Under the pieces are notes generated by a model. The model saw nothing but the letters and a program-made list of their open reading frames with translations. It did no database searches and had not been told where the DNA came from. The position numbers and the translations under genes are program-made. Below, in pieces: positions 46,149-55,188 of a stretch of 64,000 nt of DNA (its first letter is position 1; every line of letters begins with the position of its first letter). The stretch spans positions 186,001-250,000 of the forward strand of contig PPXM03000007.1 of the NCBI GenBank assembly GCA_003707065.3, in the 5' to 3' direction. Source of the DNA: Trigonopsis variabilis (taxonomy: Eukaryota > Ascomycota > Trigonopsidomycetes > Trigonopsidales > Trigonopsidaceae).

Positions 46149-48842
46149 ATGAGGGCGGAAATAGAAGTTATAGGGCACACAAGTGCTGATTCCCGGCCCT
46201 GTTTGACAATATATTTTGAGAGTGAGCGGTATGTTTTTGGGAATATCTTTGAAGGCCTGCAGCGGTCGCTGATTGAACGAAAGACACGGATCCGAGGGTT
46301 TAATCAGATTTTCTTGACGGGGCGGTTTGATTGGGCGGGAATAGGAGGTTTGCCAGGACTAACATTAACTCTGGCTGAGCTGGATGCTAAACAAAAGTTT
46401 GTGGATGTGTGGTCTGGGTCTCAGAACCTAATTCCTGCTCTAGTATCGTGGAAGAACTTTTCATACTACAAGATTGGATCCATCTTATTTCCTCATATTT
46501 GGCAAAAGCCCAAAAGTTCGGTCTTTCAACTAGATAATGTCGATCAGGCTCACGACGACGTCAGGAGCCATATTGGACTTTTGAATAGTGGAAGGGTCTT
46601 TGGAGATGACGGAAAGGAACTATTCTGCGATAAGAATCTTACAATTAAGCCGGTCTTTATCTACCCTTGTCCAGATGACAGTGCGGATGGACCAAACGAG
46701 ACAGACTTCAACACCCCAGAGATAGCCAAAACCATTTCATCCTTTTTTGCTGATTTTGAGCCTTCCAAAGTGCAAGCTGGACAGAAGAAAGTTGTTAGTG
46801 GGGATTTGGATGCTATGGATGAGGAGAAAGGTGCAAAACCCAATAAACCCAATCAAACAGCTTATGCTACAGCCTTGAAACAGGCAAACAGAGTAAAATA
46901 TGATCCTAAAAGCACCTGTTACATCATACAGCTGGGATCGATACGGGGAAAGTTTGATCCTGTCAAAGCGAAAGAATTAAAAGTGAAACCGGGTCCCGAT
47001 TTCTCGAAATTAACGTCTGGATGTTCTGTTACTGCACAAGATGGCTCAATAGTTCATCCTCATCAGGTGATGGGACCCAGTAAGCGAGGACAGCGGATTC
47101 TAATAGTCGATGTTCCAGATGAATCTTACATTGACTCTGTGGTGAATACCCAAGACTGGAGACAGGCGCTAAGTTATGAGTATGACAAAAGGAGTAATGA
47201 GATCGTCAAAGCTGAGTCAGACTCGTCAGAACCGCAACCTGTGGATTTTGTGTTTCATTTCTTGGGCAAGTCGGTCGAGCCGTTTTCCAACGCCAAATAT
47301 CGCCAGTGGATAGATCAGACGTTTGATGCCAACACGAGACATGTTTTTGACCACCAGGATTACTGCACTGACTCATATGGCTTGATGGCGTTGGCTCAAA
47401 GTACAGCACGCTTTAGATCCTTCTATCCCAATGCCTTTCCAAGAATCTATACAGCGAATGCTAAAAAGTGCATTCCAAAGGATTTCTTGGACAATTCAAA
47501 AGCTATGCCGCGAGGTCTAGCGTTGTCAAACCACCAAATAATTCACCTTATTCCTCAACTGAAGCTGATCCCACCCTATAGAGATGAAGTCATCAACTGG
47601 GACGAATTGGAGCAGTCGATTGCATCAAACGAGAACGAATCGCTACAAAATATCCGTCAAGATATTGTGAACCTCGTCAATTCAGGGACCAGGTCTATCT
47701 TTCCTGAGTCCAGAACCCCCGCCGAGAACTTGGAGATTCTTAGTTTGGGCACTGGTAGCTCAGTCCCGTCAAGGTTCCGTAACGTTTCTGGCACTTTGAT
47801 TCGAATGCCAGTACGTGAGGCTGGTGGAGATACTACCCAGCCGGATCAGTTTGTATCGATCTTGTTGGATGGAGGTGAAGGCACATTGGGTACACTCCGA
47901 CGCATGAAGGGGCCAGATGCAGTCAAATATCTCGAAGAATTGAGAATTCTTTACATAAGCCATATGCACGCTGATCACCACCTGGGCGCTTTCTCTTTAA
48001 TTAGAGCCTGGTGTGAAATCAACCGCACCCGTGATCACCCGCAACGGCTTATTCTTCAATGTCCTCGGAGCTTTGCAGAGTTTTTCCGCCTCTGGGCCAA
48101 GATTAGCCCCGGCGTTGATCTTGATCACGTCGTGGTGATTTTGAATCGACGCCTTCGTGGCGGGCTCGATGGAGCTGCGGTTGAGATCAAGCCTGAATTG
48201 GATCAAATGTTTTTGAGAGATATAAAGACTTGCCAGGTGCGGCATACTCATGACCCTTCGGGCGTGTGTTTTGAGTTCGAATCTGGATTTCGCCTCGTTT
48301 ACTCTGGAGACGCAATGCCTTCTCCCAGTCTGATCGAGATGGGCAAAGGCTGTGACTTGCTCATCCATGAAGCTACGTTTGAGGACGATATGGAGAATGA
48401 TGCCAAGGATAAACGGCATTCTACTCTTGGGCAGGCCCTTGCTACTGCAAAGGCAATGAAAGTCCGCAACGTCCTCTTGACTCACTTCTCCCAGCGCCAC
48501 ACCGGCCTCCCTCATGTTAGTACGTACAACCGGGCGCTGATGAAGGTCAAGTTTGACGATGACGAGTTCAGATTGTCGTCCTTCCCCCGGGTCAGAGTGG
48601 CCAAGGACGACCACATCACAAAGGGGATTGTGCGCGAGGTCTCGCTGCCTGACAATCGGCACGTGTTTACAATCGGCACCGGATTTGATCTCCAGCACAT
48701 CAAGTTGAAGGAGCTTCCAATCACCGGGATGTGGTGCTCAGGGGTCGTGGTGACGGATGCACTAGATGCTTCCTCTTCGCCCCAGTTTCTCATCGCAGAC
48801 GTCTCCGAGAGTCGCAAACGGCCCAGAACCAAAAGTGATTAA
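46149..48842 (+). CDS. TRZ1: Long-form tRNase Z (ELAC2/Trz1), tRNA 3' processing endonuclease
   Basis: Removes the 3' trailer of precursor tRNAs. It is an intronless frame of 897 residues from the first ATG (MRAEIEVIGHTSADSRP). The N-terminal half is the degenerate beta-lactamase domain with NQIFLTGRFDWAGIGGLPGL, typical of long tRNase Z. The catalytic half has LDGGEGTLGTLRRM, the zinc motif SHMHADHHLG, YSGDAMPSP, HEATFEDDM and LLTHFSQRH. An acidic/basic linker joins the halves. Upstream of the ATG the frame stays open for 51 codons and looks like a mitochondrial presequence. Dual nuclear and mitochondrial supply from one gene is therefore possible. RraA-like gene follows 174 bp downstream. 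Confidence 0.96.
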   Translation: MRAEIEVIGHTSADSRPCLTIYFESERYVFGNIFEGLQRSLIERKTRIRGFNQIFLTGRFDWAGIGGLPGLTLTLAELDAKQKFVDVWSGSQNLIPALVSWKNFSYYKIGSILFPHIWQKPKSSVFQLDNVDQAHDDVRSHIGLLNSGRVFGDDGKELFCDKNLTIKPVFIYPCPDDSADGPNETDFNTPEIAKTISSFFADFEPSKVQAGQKKVVSGDLDAMDEEKGAKPNKPNQTAYATALKQANRVKYDPKSTCYIIQLGSIRGKFDPVKAKELKVKPGPDFSKLTSGCSVTAQDGSIVHPHQVMGPSKRGQRILIVDVPDESYIDSVVNTQDWRQALSYEYDKRSNEIVKAESDSSEPQPVDFVFHFLGKSVEPFSNAKYRQWIDQTFDANTRHVFDHQDYCTDSYGLMALAQSTARFRSFYPNAFPRIYTANAKKCIPKDFLDNSKAMPRGLALSNHQIIHLIPQLKLIPPYRDEVINWDELEQSIASNENESLQNIRQDIVNLVNSGTRSIFPESRTPAENLEILSLGTGSSVPSRFRNVSGTLIRMPVREAGGDTTQPDQFVSILLDGGEGTLGTLRRMKGPDAVKYLEELRILYISHMHADHHLGAFSLIRAWCEINRTRDHPQRLILQCPRSFAEFFRLWAKISPGVDLDHVVVILNRRLRGGLDGAAVEIKPELDQMFLRDIKTCQVRHTHDPSGVCFEFESGFRLVYSGDAMPSPSLIEMGKGCDLLIHEATFEDDMENDAKDKRHSTLGQALATAKAMKVRNVLLTHFSQRHTGLPHVSTYNRALMKVKFDDDEFRLSSFPRVRVAKDDHITKGIVREVSLPDNRHVFTIGTGFDLQHIKLKELPITGMWCSGVVVTDALDASSSPQFLIADVSESRKRPRTKSD

Positions 48843-49016
48843 GAGTTTGAGCATGTATTTGTTACGATATCGGTTTTGAAGACAGAGCCTGCAATCATGT
48901 AAATAGACCCAATCTGGCTTGGAACGTCTTCGTAGTTGCAACCCCAGTAGAAATTTCCCCAGCGGTTCTGTCTCCACCTTTGGCTGAGTATTTCCAGTAA
49001 CGTCCCAATCACCAAC

Positions 49017-49934
49017 ATGCTTGCCAGGCCCGCTGATATCATTGCGATTCTGGAGCGATTCACTACGTGCGATATCGCAGATGCTCTCTGCAAGTTTGGA
49101 TACAAGAATGGAGGATTTCTTCCCAACCTCGGCCGAGTCAGTCCCCACAGTTACTTGTCGGGGGAAGTCGGTCGAACGGTGGTAGGCCGTGCGTATACGG
49201 TTCATTATGTATCCAAGGACGATGATCCGTATCCCGACCGCAAACCTTCTTCTGGACATTATATCGACTCAATTCCTAAAGGGAGCGTTGTGTTTGTTGG
49301 AGCCCCCGTCCATCGCCAGGAAGAAGGGCCTCCGTTACCCCGGCGGGCGGGAAATGCTCTCTATGGGGGTCTCATGACGACAAGAGCCAAGTTTTCGGGA
49401 GCTGTTGGAACAATTGTGGATGGTAGAATAAGAGATTTGGCTGAGCATCTGGAACAAGGCTATCCAGTCTGGTCAGGCCTTCCCCAACCAACTGGGATCG
49501 CTGCCCCCGGTAAAGTTGCTCGAGTCGCGGCAGTTAACGTGCCCATTCTCATGACGTCGCCTTCAGATGGGTCAGCAGGGCCTGTTGAGGCCAACTGGGA
49601 GACAAGTGAATACTCGAGCGCTTGGGTCTACCCTGGAGATTATGTTATTGCTGATATCAACGGCATCGTTGTCCTGCCTATTCAAGACCGCCTGGGGCTT
49701 TCGTTGGGCTACAGAAGGGCTACTGTACCATCGCCAAGTCCTAGTGAACTTTATGGTCCTCAGACCCCATTGGACTACCTGGATCTTAACACGCCGATCG
49801 AGCACTCCGATTTGGTCCAAAAAGTGCTAGAATTTATCCCTAAGCAGATCGAGGCCGACCAACTGGTGGCTCAGGACATTCTAAATGGCATTCCTTGTGC
49901 CAAGAGTCAGAAGCACCGTCGGGAGAAGCTCTAG
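49017..49934 (+). CDS. RraA-like / HMG-CHA aldolase-family protein
   Basis: 305-residue single-exon protein of the RraA/DlpA fold. Members include bacterial RNase E inhibitors and HMG/CHA aldolases; yeast YER010C shows aldolase/oxaloacetate decarboxylase activity. N-terminal FTTCDIADALCKFGYKNGG and VVGRAYTVHYV are family features. The metal/ligand loop is GGLMTTRAKFSGAVGTIVDG followed by RIRDL (D-G-x-x-R-D). The C-terminal VYPGDYVIADINGIVVLP is also conserved. No targeting signal is obvious. Aldolase or decarboxylase function is a family-level inference; the substrate is unknown. Confidence 0.88.
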   Translation: MLARPADIIAILERFTTCDIADALCKFGYKNGGFLPNLGRVSPHSYLSGEVGRTVVGRAYTVHYVSKDDDPYPDRKPSSGHYIDSIPKGSVVFVGAPVHRQEEGPPLPRRAGNALYGGLMTTRAKFSGAVGTIVDGRIRDLAEHLEQGYPVWSGLPQPTGIAAPGKVARVAAVNVPILMTSPSDGSAGPVEANWETSEYSSAWVYPGDYVIADINGIVVLPIQDRLGLSLGYRRATVPSPSPSELYGPQTPLDYLDLNTPIEHSDLVQKVLEFIPKQIEADQLVAQDILNGIPCAKSQKHRREKL

Positions 49935-50171
49935 GGAGATTCATAGATAAGACAACAGCAAGCCGAGCGAGATCTATTCTCTAGGTTGATTTAGAGACGA
50001 CACAAGAGCATGATAAAGTCTCCTAGTGCGATCCAATTAATCCATGGCCCCACATAAGGAGCATGTAATGAGGGAAATATAAGTACGAACTGAAACGAAT
50101 ACTCTGTAAGCGACATAGTTGCTACGTAGAAATTCACATTCAAGATTCCTACAATACATTTTAAAGGGATT

Positions 50172-50804
50172 TTAACGGTTGGATTTGGCGACACGCTCCA
50201 ACTCATCCTTCTTCTTGATGGCATAAGAATTAGACGAACCTTTACCAGCATTGATGAGCTCTTCAGCTAAGCACTCGGCGATAGTCTTGACTGATCGGAA
50301 GGAAGCTTCACGGGCACCGATGGTAATGAGAGCAATGGCTTGGTTGACGCGACGAAGAGGAGAAACATCGACGGCTTGACGACGGACGGCACCAGCAGAA
50401 CCAACGCGGGTAGAGTCTTCACGAGGACCAGTGTTGATGATGGCATCAACAAGGACCTGGAGAGGGTTTTGATCAGTAAGAAGGTGGATGATTTCAAGAG
50501 CATGCTTGACGATTCGGACAGCCATCAACTTCTTACCGTTGTTTCGGCCGTTCATCATTAATGAGTTGGTTAATCGCTCCACAATAGGGCACTGGGCCTT
50601 TCGGAATCGCTTGTTGGCATATCGGCCAGCGCTGTGGGCCAAGTAGACGGGTTGACGGATCTGGATATAGTCAGTTAAGGAGATATCCTTAACCTCGACA
50701 TCTTCGAATGACCATTTGTTGAAAAGTTTGATCGTGCCAGCCTCGGCGACGACATCAGCAGGTAAAGCAGTGGCCATTTTAACAGCTTGGACCTCGGTAG
50801 CCAT
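50172..50804 (-). CDS. RPS5: 40S ribosomal protein S5 (uS7)
   Basis: Head protein of the small subunit near the E site. It is an intronless 210-residue protein. After a short eukaryote-type extension ([20 protein letters not shown]), the uS7 core includes [38 protein letters not shown] and [15 protein letters not shown], ending ERVAKSNR as in most eukaryotes. The promoter has two CACGTG boxes. It is convergent with the RraA-like gene. Confidence 0.98.
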   Translation of the reverse strand: MATEVQAVKMATALPADVVAEAGTIKLFNKWSFEDVEVKDISLTDYIQIRQPVYLAHSAGRYANKRFRKAQCPIVERLTNSLMMNGRNNGKKLMAVRIVKHALEIIHLLTDQNPLQVLVDAIINTGPREDSTRVGSAGAVRRQAVDVSPLRRVNQAIALITIGAREASFRSVKTIAECLAEELINAGKGSSNSYAIKKKDELERVAKSNR

Positions 50805-51656
50805 TGTACAAGATGATGCGTCTCTAGCTCGCCTGGGCGTTGTGTTCTCGGGACTGTTTGCTCACCCCAGCACGTGTATAGTCACGTGAAGAAATTATGT
50901 TGTTCTGGCTAGCAACCTTTATGGTAGCGGTTCTAATAATGGTTCCGTCCCCATAGGGGTTACCCTTACTGGACATCACAAGCTAGTCTGTATACCATTC
51001 TAATGTTCCATATGCAGTTACGGGTCTGATGATTTGCTCAGAATTGGGTAAGAGATGTAGTAGTGAGCCCTGAGCACAGTAAGACTAGTTTCCTGACGAC
51101 AAATACTGCCTTATGAGCCCGTTCACTTCTAACCTATCGTTCTATGTTGCTTCATTTCAGTAGGGAAAATGTTGTGAATTGAGATGATCTAGGAAAATAG
51201 GATCTATTTACAGAACCAATAAATGTACGTCTAGACGTTGGAATGGTCGTTTTATGCTAATGTACGACATTAGACTTTTATCTCCGGAATCATTACAGAT
51301 AGAATTAACATTATCACCGGTGCATACGCCCACGTACTTATATCCAAAGGATAACAGTTGACTTGAACGTTGGACAAATGACATTATTGATACAGAGAAC
51401 AGAGGTAAGACGCAGTGACCAAAGATCGAAGAACCAAAGCGTTCACGGAATAGCCATAAAATGCTAGACAATAAAGCGGCGGAAAGTGCTCAAATCGAAG
51501 ACGTAAGCGAAACGAGCCTTAGGAGTTCTGGTGTGGCAGACCAAGTGGAAGTTTCGAGCTTACGAATCATCTTCTCATGATGCAGAAAGTAGTTAGGCCC
51601 ATACAAACCGCTTTCATTTAAGTCTCATGGTACGCGATGAATAGGAAGGTCGTTGT
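50805..51656. other. Intergenic, RPS5 promoter and flank of the 71-residue gene
   Basis: 852 bp without a supported gene. The CACGTG pair nearest RPS5 is listed separately. The rest is A/T-rich, with short frames only. Confidence 0.5.
50871..50890. promoter_or_regulatory. Pair of CACGTG boxes upstream of RPS5
   Basis: CACGTG at 50871-50876 and again within GTCACGTGAA at 50881-50890, ~67-86 bp before the ATG. The second box is identical over ten bases to the one before RPP0. Confidence 0.55.
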
Positions 51657-51907
51657 TCATTCCTCCTCTGCCTTTGCTTCGTTCTTCATCCCTCGGTCCA
51701 CCTGTTTGATCAAAGTCGCCATTTCTGACCCAGTCGTGTATACCTTGGCTTGCTGGGCTTGGAACGCGGTATGATGACGGCGGATTCCATCCAACGAAGA
51801 CGCCAACGATACCACTGGACGTTAGCTTAAACTCAGTTCAGTGTCATACTCAGTTCATCAATTGGTCTATACACTGCCTTAATATCATCTCTCACCTCGT
51901 CGTCCAT
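51657..51907 (-). CDS. Small helical protein of unknown function (71 residues)
   Basis: Too short for a simple ORF search and recognised through its intron. Exons 51907-51850 and 51814-51657 join over a 35-nt intron with GTATGA donor, CTAAC branch and CCAG acceptor. The joined frame starts MDDEVRDDIKAVYRPIDELM and ends KNEAKAEEE. It is rich in A, Q, E and K and predicted largely helical, with heptad-like hydrophobics in SLASSLDGI and EMATLIKQV. Small coiled-coil subunits of kinetochore (DASH) or lysosome-related complexes look like this, but I could not match it to one. A consensus intron with frame continuity is the main support; an extra 5' non-coding exon is possible (CCAG acceptor just upstream). 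Confidence 0.55.
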
Positions 51908-52220
51908 GGTCTCGCAGATAGGAGCGACGGTGCTGGATTGTCAAAGACAAAATACTGTTACACTGTCGTGTGGAGATGAACCATCTAGTACACGCTACAC
52001 CCATGAGGTTTATGAATCAACACTTGGTATTGGGGACAGATATTTCTGAAAATAAATCTTTCGCAGAAATATAACCATATGATCGATAATGAAGTACAAA
52101 AATTGCCTGTAGACTCAGCTGGAAGGGTATATCAGTAGAATAGACGCTACCGTTTAAATTTACATCTTGGGCCGTAGCAACATCCCAATCGTTACATGGA
52201 CCAAGGAAAATCTCAATCAA
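51908..52220. other. Divergent promoter between the 71-residue gene and DBP6
   Basis: 313 bp without a gene. The DBP6 frame is open from a TTG at 52167, but the first ATG is at 52221. Confidence 0.5.
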
Positions 52221-53981
52221 ATGTTCCAGGCTCGTCGATTTGATCCAGCGAGTCAGATAAGTGAGAGCCAGAATGAACCTATAGAGTCAGATCATGAAAG
52301 TGAAATCGAGGAATCATCTTCAGACCAAGATGTGGACGAGATTGTATCTGAGAAGGAGACCGAACTAGATGGCTATGAGGTTTCTGATCCCGCTCATGCG
52401 GCCATTCTAGATAAATATCGAAGATTTGCTGCGTCCATCGCTCTATCAGTTGACTCCAAGCCACCAGAAGAAGCTCCAGAAGAGTTCACCAAACGAGACA
52501 CCAAGGAACCACATGTGCCTGTTGTCTATGGTGGACTAGAGGCTCTACCGCAGCCAAAACTAGACAAACCGTCCTCATCTGCTCTTGTTGTTCCTGACTG
52601 GATCGCTGGACCGCAGTTTTTTCCTTCTGTTCCTTCGCCAGACGTCACGTTTACCAGCCTGGGAGTCCTCCCATCGATTCAAATAAACCTTAAATCCCTT
52701 TCCGTCGATACACCATTTCCTGTACAGTGCGCAGTTATCCCAAACCTTCTTGTGACTGACAGTCGACCGGATCGGCGGCCTGATATTATGGTCAACGCTG
52801 CTACGGGAAGCGGTAAGACACTTGCTTATGTGGTGCCTCTTGTCCAACTTCTTTCGCAGAAACCATCATTTGGTCCGTTGATCAAATATCCCCGCGTCTT
52901 GGTCATTGTACCCACACGGCCACTTGTCCAACAGGTTCGCGCTGTGTTTGAATCTGTGGCTCGAGGGCATGGCATCAATGTCCTAGCCCTGCGAAGTGAT
53001 CGATCTATTAAACACGAAGCTGATCTTATTGATTCTAGCCATCCTACGGTATTAGTGTCAACACCAGGCCGCGTGGTCGACCATGTGACTAGAAGATCGG
53101 ACCTGTTGAGCCGTTTGGAGTACCTGGTGGTCGATGAGGCCGATCGACTGCTCAGTCAAAGCTTCCATTCGTGGGCAGAGTTGACGGTACGTCATCTTCC
53201 TCATCCTCAAGGCTTGATTACTACTACATATACGCGATCCTGCCGTAAACTCATTTTCTCAGCTACTTTACCCCGGGATCCTGGTAAAATTGCTCAATTA
53301 GAGCTCTTTGATCCCCATATCTTAGTCGTTGGGCAGCCTGCTGAAGACGGATTCGCCGTTCCGGCTACATTGGAAGAAAAAGCGCTAAAGATCGACCTTG
53401 AAGACAAACCACTCGCTCTTGTCATGGTTTTGAGTATGATCGAGACAGGAGCTATAGTGTTTGCTCGATCGAACGAGAGCGCAGCTCGCTTGAGTCGGCT
53501 AGTCGAGCTTATTTGGAAACGCCAAGGTGTCTCTCGGACAGTGGACGCCTGCACAGGCGAGGTGGAATTGGCCCGGAGAAGTAAACTCTTCCATGCCTTT
53601 GGCCAAGGCACTTTGGACGTGTTAGTGTGCACGGATCTTATGGCGAGAGGAGTAGACTCGGAACGGATCAAGCATGTCATCAACTATGATCTGCCTTTGG
53701 GATTTAGAGAGTATATTCATCGAGTTGGAAGGACGGCGCGGGCCGGCAAGAAAGGCACTGCTTGGACCTTTGTCACTGACAAGGGAGAGAGCAAGTGGTT
53801 TGAAAGGCTATGCGATCGGATATCCCGACGGGATAGAACGGTCGAATGGATTGACTTACCTCAAGTGTCTCCAGAGATGAGGGCAAGTTATTCGGAAGCA
53901 TTGGATGAACTGCAGGAACAGGTCGAAGACACAAAGAAACGGCGAGTTGATACAGGAAACGCTAGTCACAACAATTTATGA
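52221..53981 (+). CDS. DBP6: DEAD-box RNA helicase Dbp6/DDX51-like (60S biogenesis)
   Basis: ATP-dependent helicase of early 60S assembly in the nucleolus. It is a single exon of 586 residues. The first ATG gives MFQARRFDPAS, like the MFxxRFDPSQ start of Dbp6 proteins, so upstream in-frame codons were excluded. Residues ~15-60 form an acidic tract (SEIEESSSDQD). Core motifs: Q-motif region PFPVQCAVIP, Walker A ATGSGKT, PTRPLVQQV, STPGRVVDH, DEAD in VVDEADRLL, FSATLP, then CTDLMARGVD and HRVGRTARAGKKG. The last ~40 residues are charged. It is convergent with GTR2, 64 bp between stops. Confidence 0.93.
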   Translation: MFQARRFDPASQISESQNEPIESDHESEIEESSSDQDVDEIVSEKETELDGYEVSDPAHAAILDKYRRFAASIALSVDSKPPEEAPEEFTKRDTKEPHVPVVYGGLEALPQPKLDKPSSSALVVPDWIAGPQFFPSVPSPDVTFTSLGVLPSIQINLKSLSVDTPFPVQCAVIPNLLVTDSRPDRRPDIMVNAATGSGKTLAYVVPLVQLLSQKPSFGPLIKYPRVLVIVPTRPLVQQVRAVFESVARGHGINVLALRSDRSIKHEADLIDSSHPTVLVSTPGRVVDHVTRRSDLLSRLEYLVVDEADRLLSQSFHSWAELTVRHLPHPQGLITTTYTRSCRKLIFSATLPRDPGKIAQLELFDPHILVVGQPAEDGFAVPATLEEKALKIDLEDKPLALVMVLSMIETGAIVFARSNESAARLSRLVELIWKRQGVSRTVDACTGEVELARRSKLFHAFGQGTLDVLVCTDLMARGVDSERIKHVINYDLPLGFREYIHRVGRTARAGKKGTAWTFVTDKGESKWFERLCDRISRRDRTVEWIDLPQVSPEMRASYSEALDELQEQVEDTKKRRVDTGNASHNNL

Positions 53982-54045
53982 TGGACGAAATCTGACGATA
54001 CGCTAAGGGAAATTCTAAAACCATAAATACTCGTTCTATAATACA

Positions 54046-55188
54046 CTATTTAATTTCCCAAACCTTGCGGAGTTCCTGGCTGAATATTTGGACGTTGTAG
54101 TCGACCAATTTCGAGTGCGAGACATTTTCCTTACGGATGAGGTACACAAGGGCCAACCCCCGAATCATCTCTCGGAGGTAGAGCACAATCCCATTGCTCA
54201 GATGAGACGTCGAGTTCAGCGTTCTTTTTGGAGCCTCCGTATCTGGTAGTTGCTGATGATCGTAAAGATTATCGAGATCGACTGTGACGTCGATGAGATC
54301 CGAGCAAACTTCATAGGTCTGGATATCTACTGGGGACGAGTCGGTGGCAATGTAAATCTTAGAGTTGACGTCGAAAAGAAAGACCTTTTCGATTCCCGAA
54401 TGTTGGCAAAGGATATTTAGCATGTTTTCTAACGTCGGTAACTGAGGGATCAATCGTTGGATGACTCTAGAAAAGGCTTCGTAGATCGAATGGTCAAAGA
54501 TCGATGTCAGGTGAAATGCAACTTGGACATTCTCTAAGCCTGAGTCCAGCAATTCGTCGTATACCCGCTGCATGATATCCCTCTGGGTGTCGAGGCGAAA
54601 ATCTTCACTTAGACCATCCACCTTATGGATGAAAACATCAAACTTGATCTTGGGGTTTATCTGCACAGCATACTCAATGATCATTTGAAGATTAGTGAGA
54701 GAGTTTAAATATTCGTCCTGTATCTGTCAGCTCAACATGCGTCCTCTAGACCCTTACCTGGCTATCGATCACATAGATTAGAGCTCCCACGTTGGCCAAA
54801 AGCCTCTCAGTATCATACGAGGGCTCAAAATAATTCATTTGTCCTGGCAATTCTTGAACCGCAAAGTCAATAAACGATCTGACATTAGCGCCAGATTTTT
54901 ATTCCCACACGTACCGGAACTCTTCTGTAGTCGGCTTTGCAGTACTCTCCAAGTACAAAGTGTCCAAAGGTTGCATACTGTGGAGGACGACCCGGCAAAT
55001 TGAACTCTTTCCTCCCCTGTATGGTCAGGATACACTTTCTCTCCCACTTACCGCCGGAGACCCATCAATAAGATGGTCTTTTTAGGAGGCGAAGGCGTCT
55101 CATCCATGAGGTCGGTGGGAGGGTTGCGCAGTGACTTGACAACCGTCAATGGTGCTACCGCCTTCGGGTCTAGATAACGCTCGACCAT
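54046..55188 (-). CDS. GTR2: Rag-family GTPase Gtr2 (RagC/D)
   Basis: Vacuolar GTPase that pairs with Gtr1 to signal amino acids to TORC1. Exons 55188-55052, 55016-54915, 54878-54758 and 54717-54046 give 343 residues; introns are 35, 36 and 40 nt. The P-loop reads LLMGLRRGGKSS and is split by intron 1. Most relatives have RRSGKSS here. Then QPLDTLYLESTAKPTT, the switch II-like IDFAVQELPGQMNYF and IHKVDGLSEDFR (guanine specificity HKxD) follow. The C-terminal roadblock domain includes FLFDVNSKIYIATDSSPVD. The SEDFRLDTQRDI segment marks the RagC/D side rather than RagA/B. A 10-residue insert with PPTDLMDETPSPPKK precedes the G domain. Confidence 0.95.
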
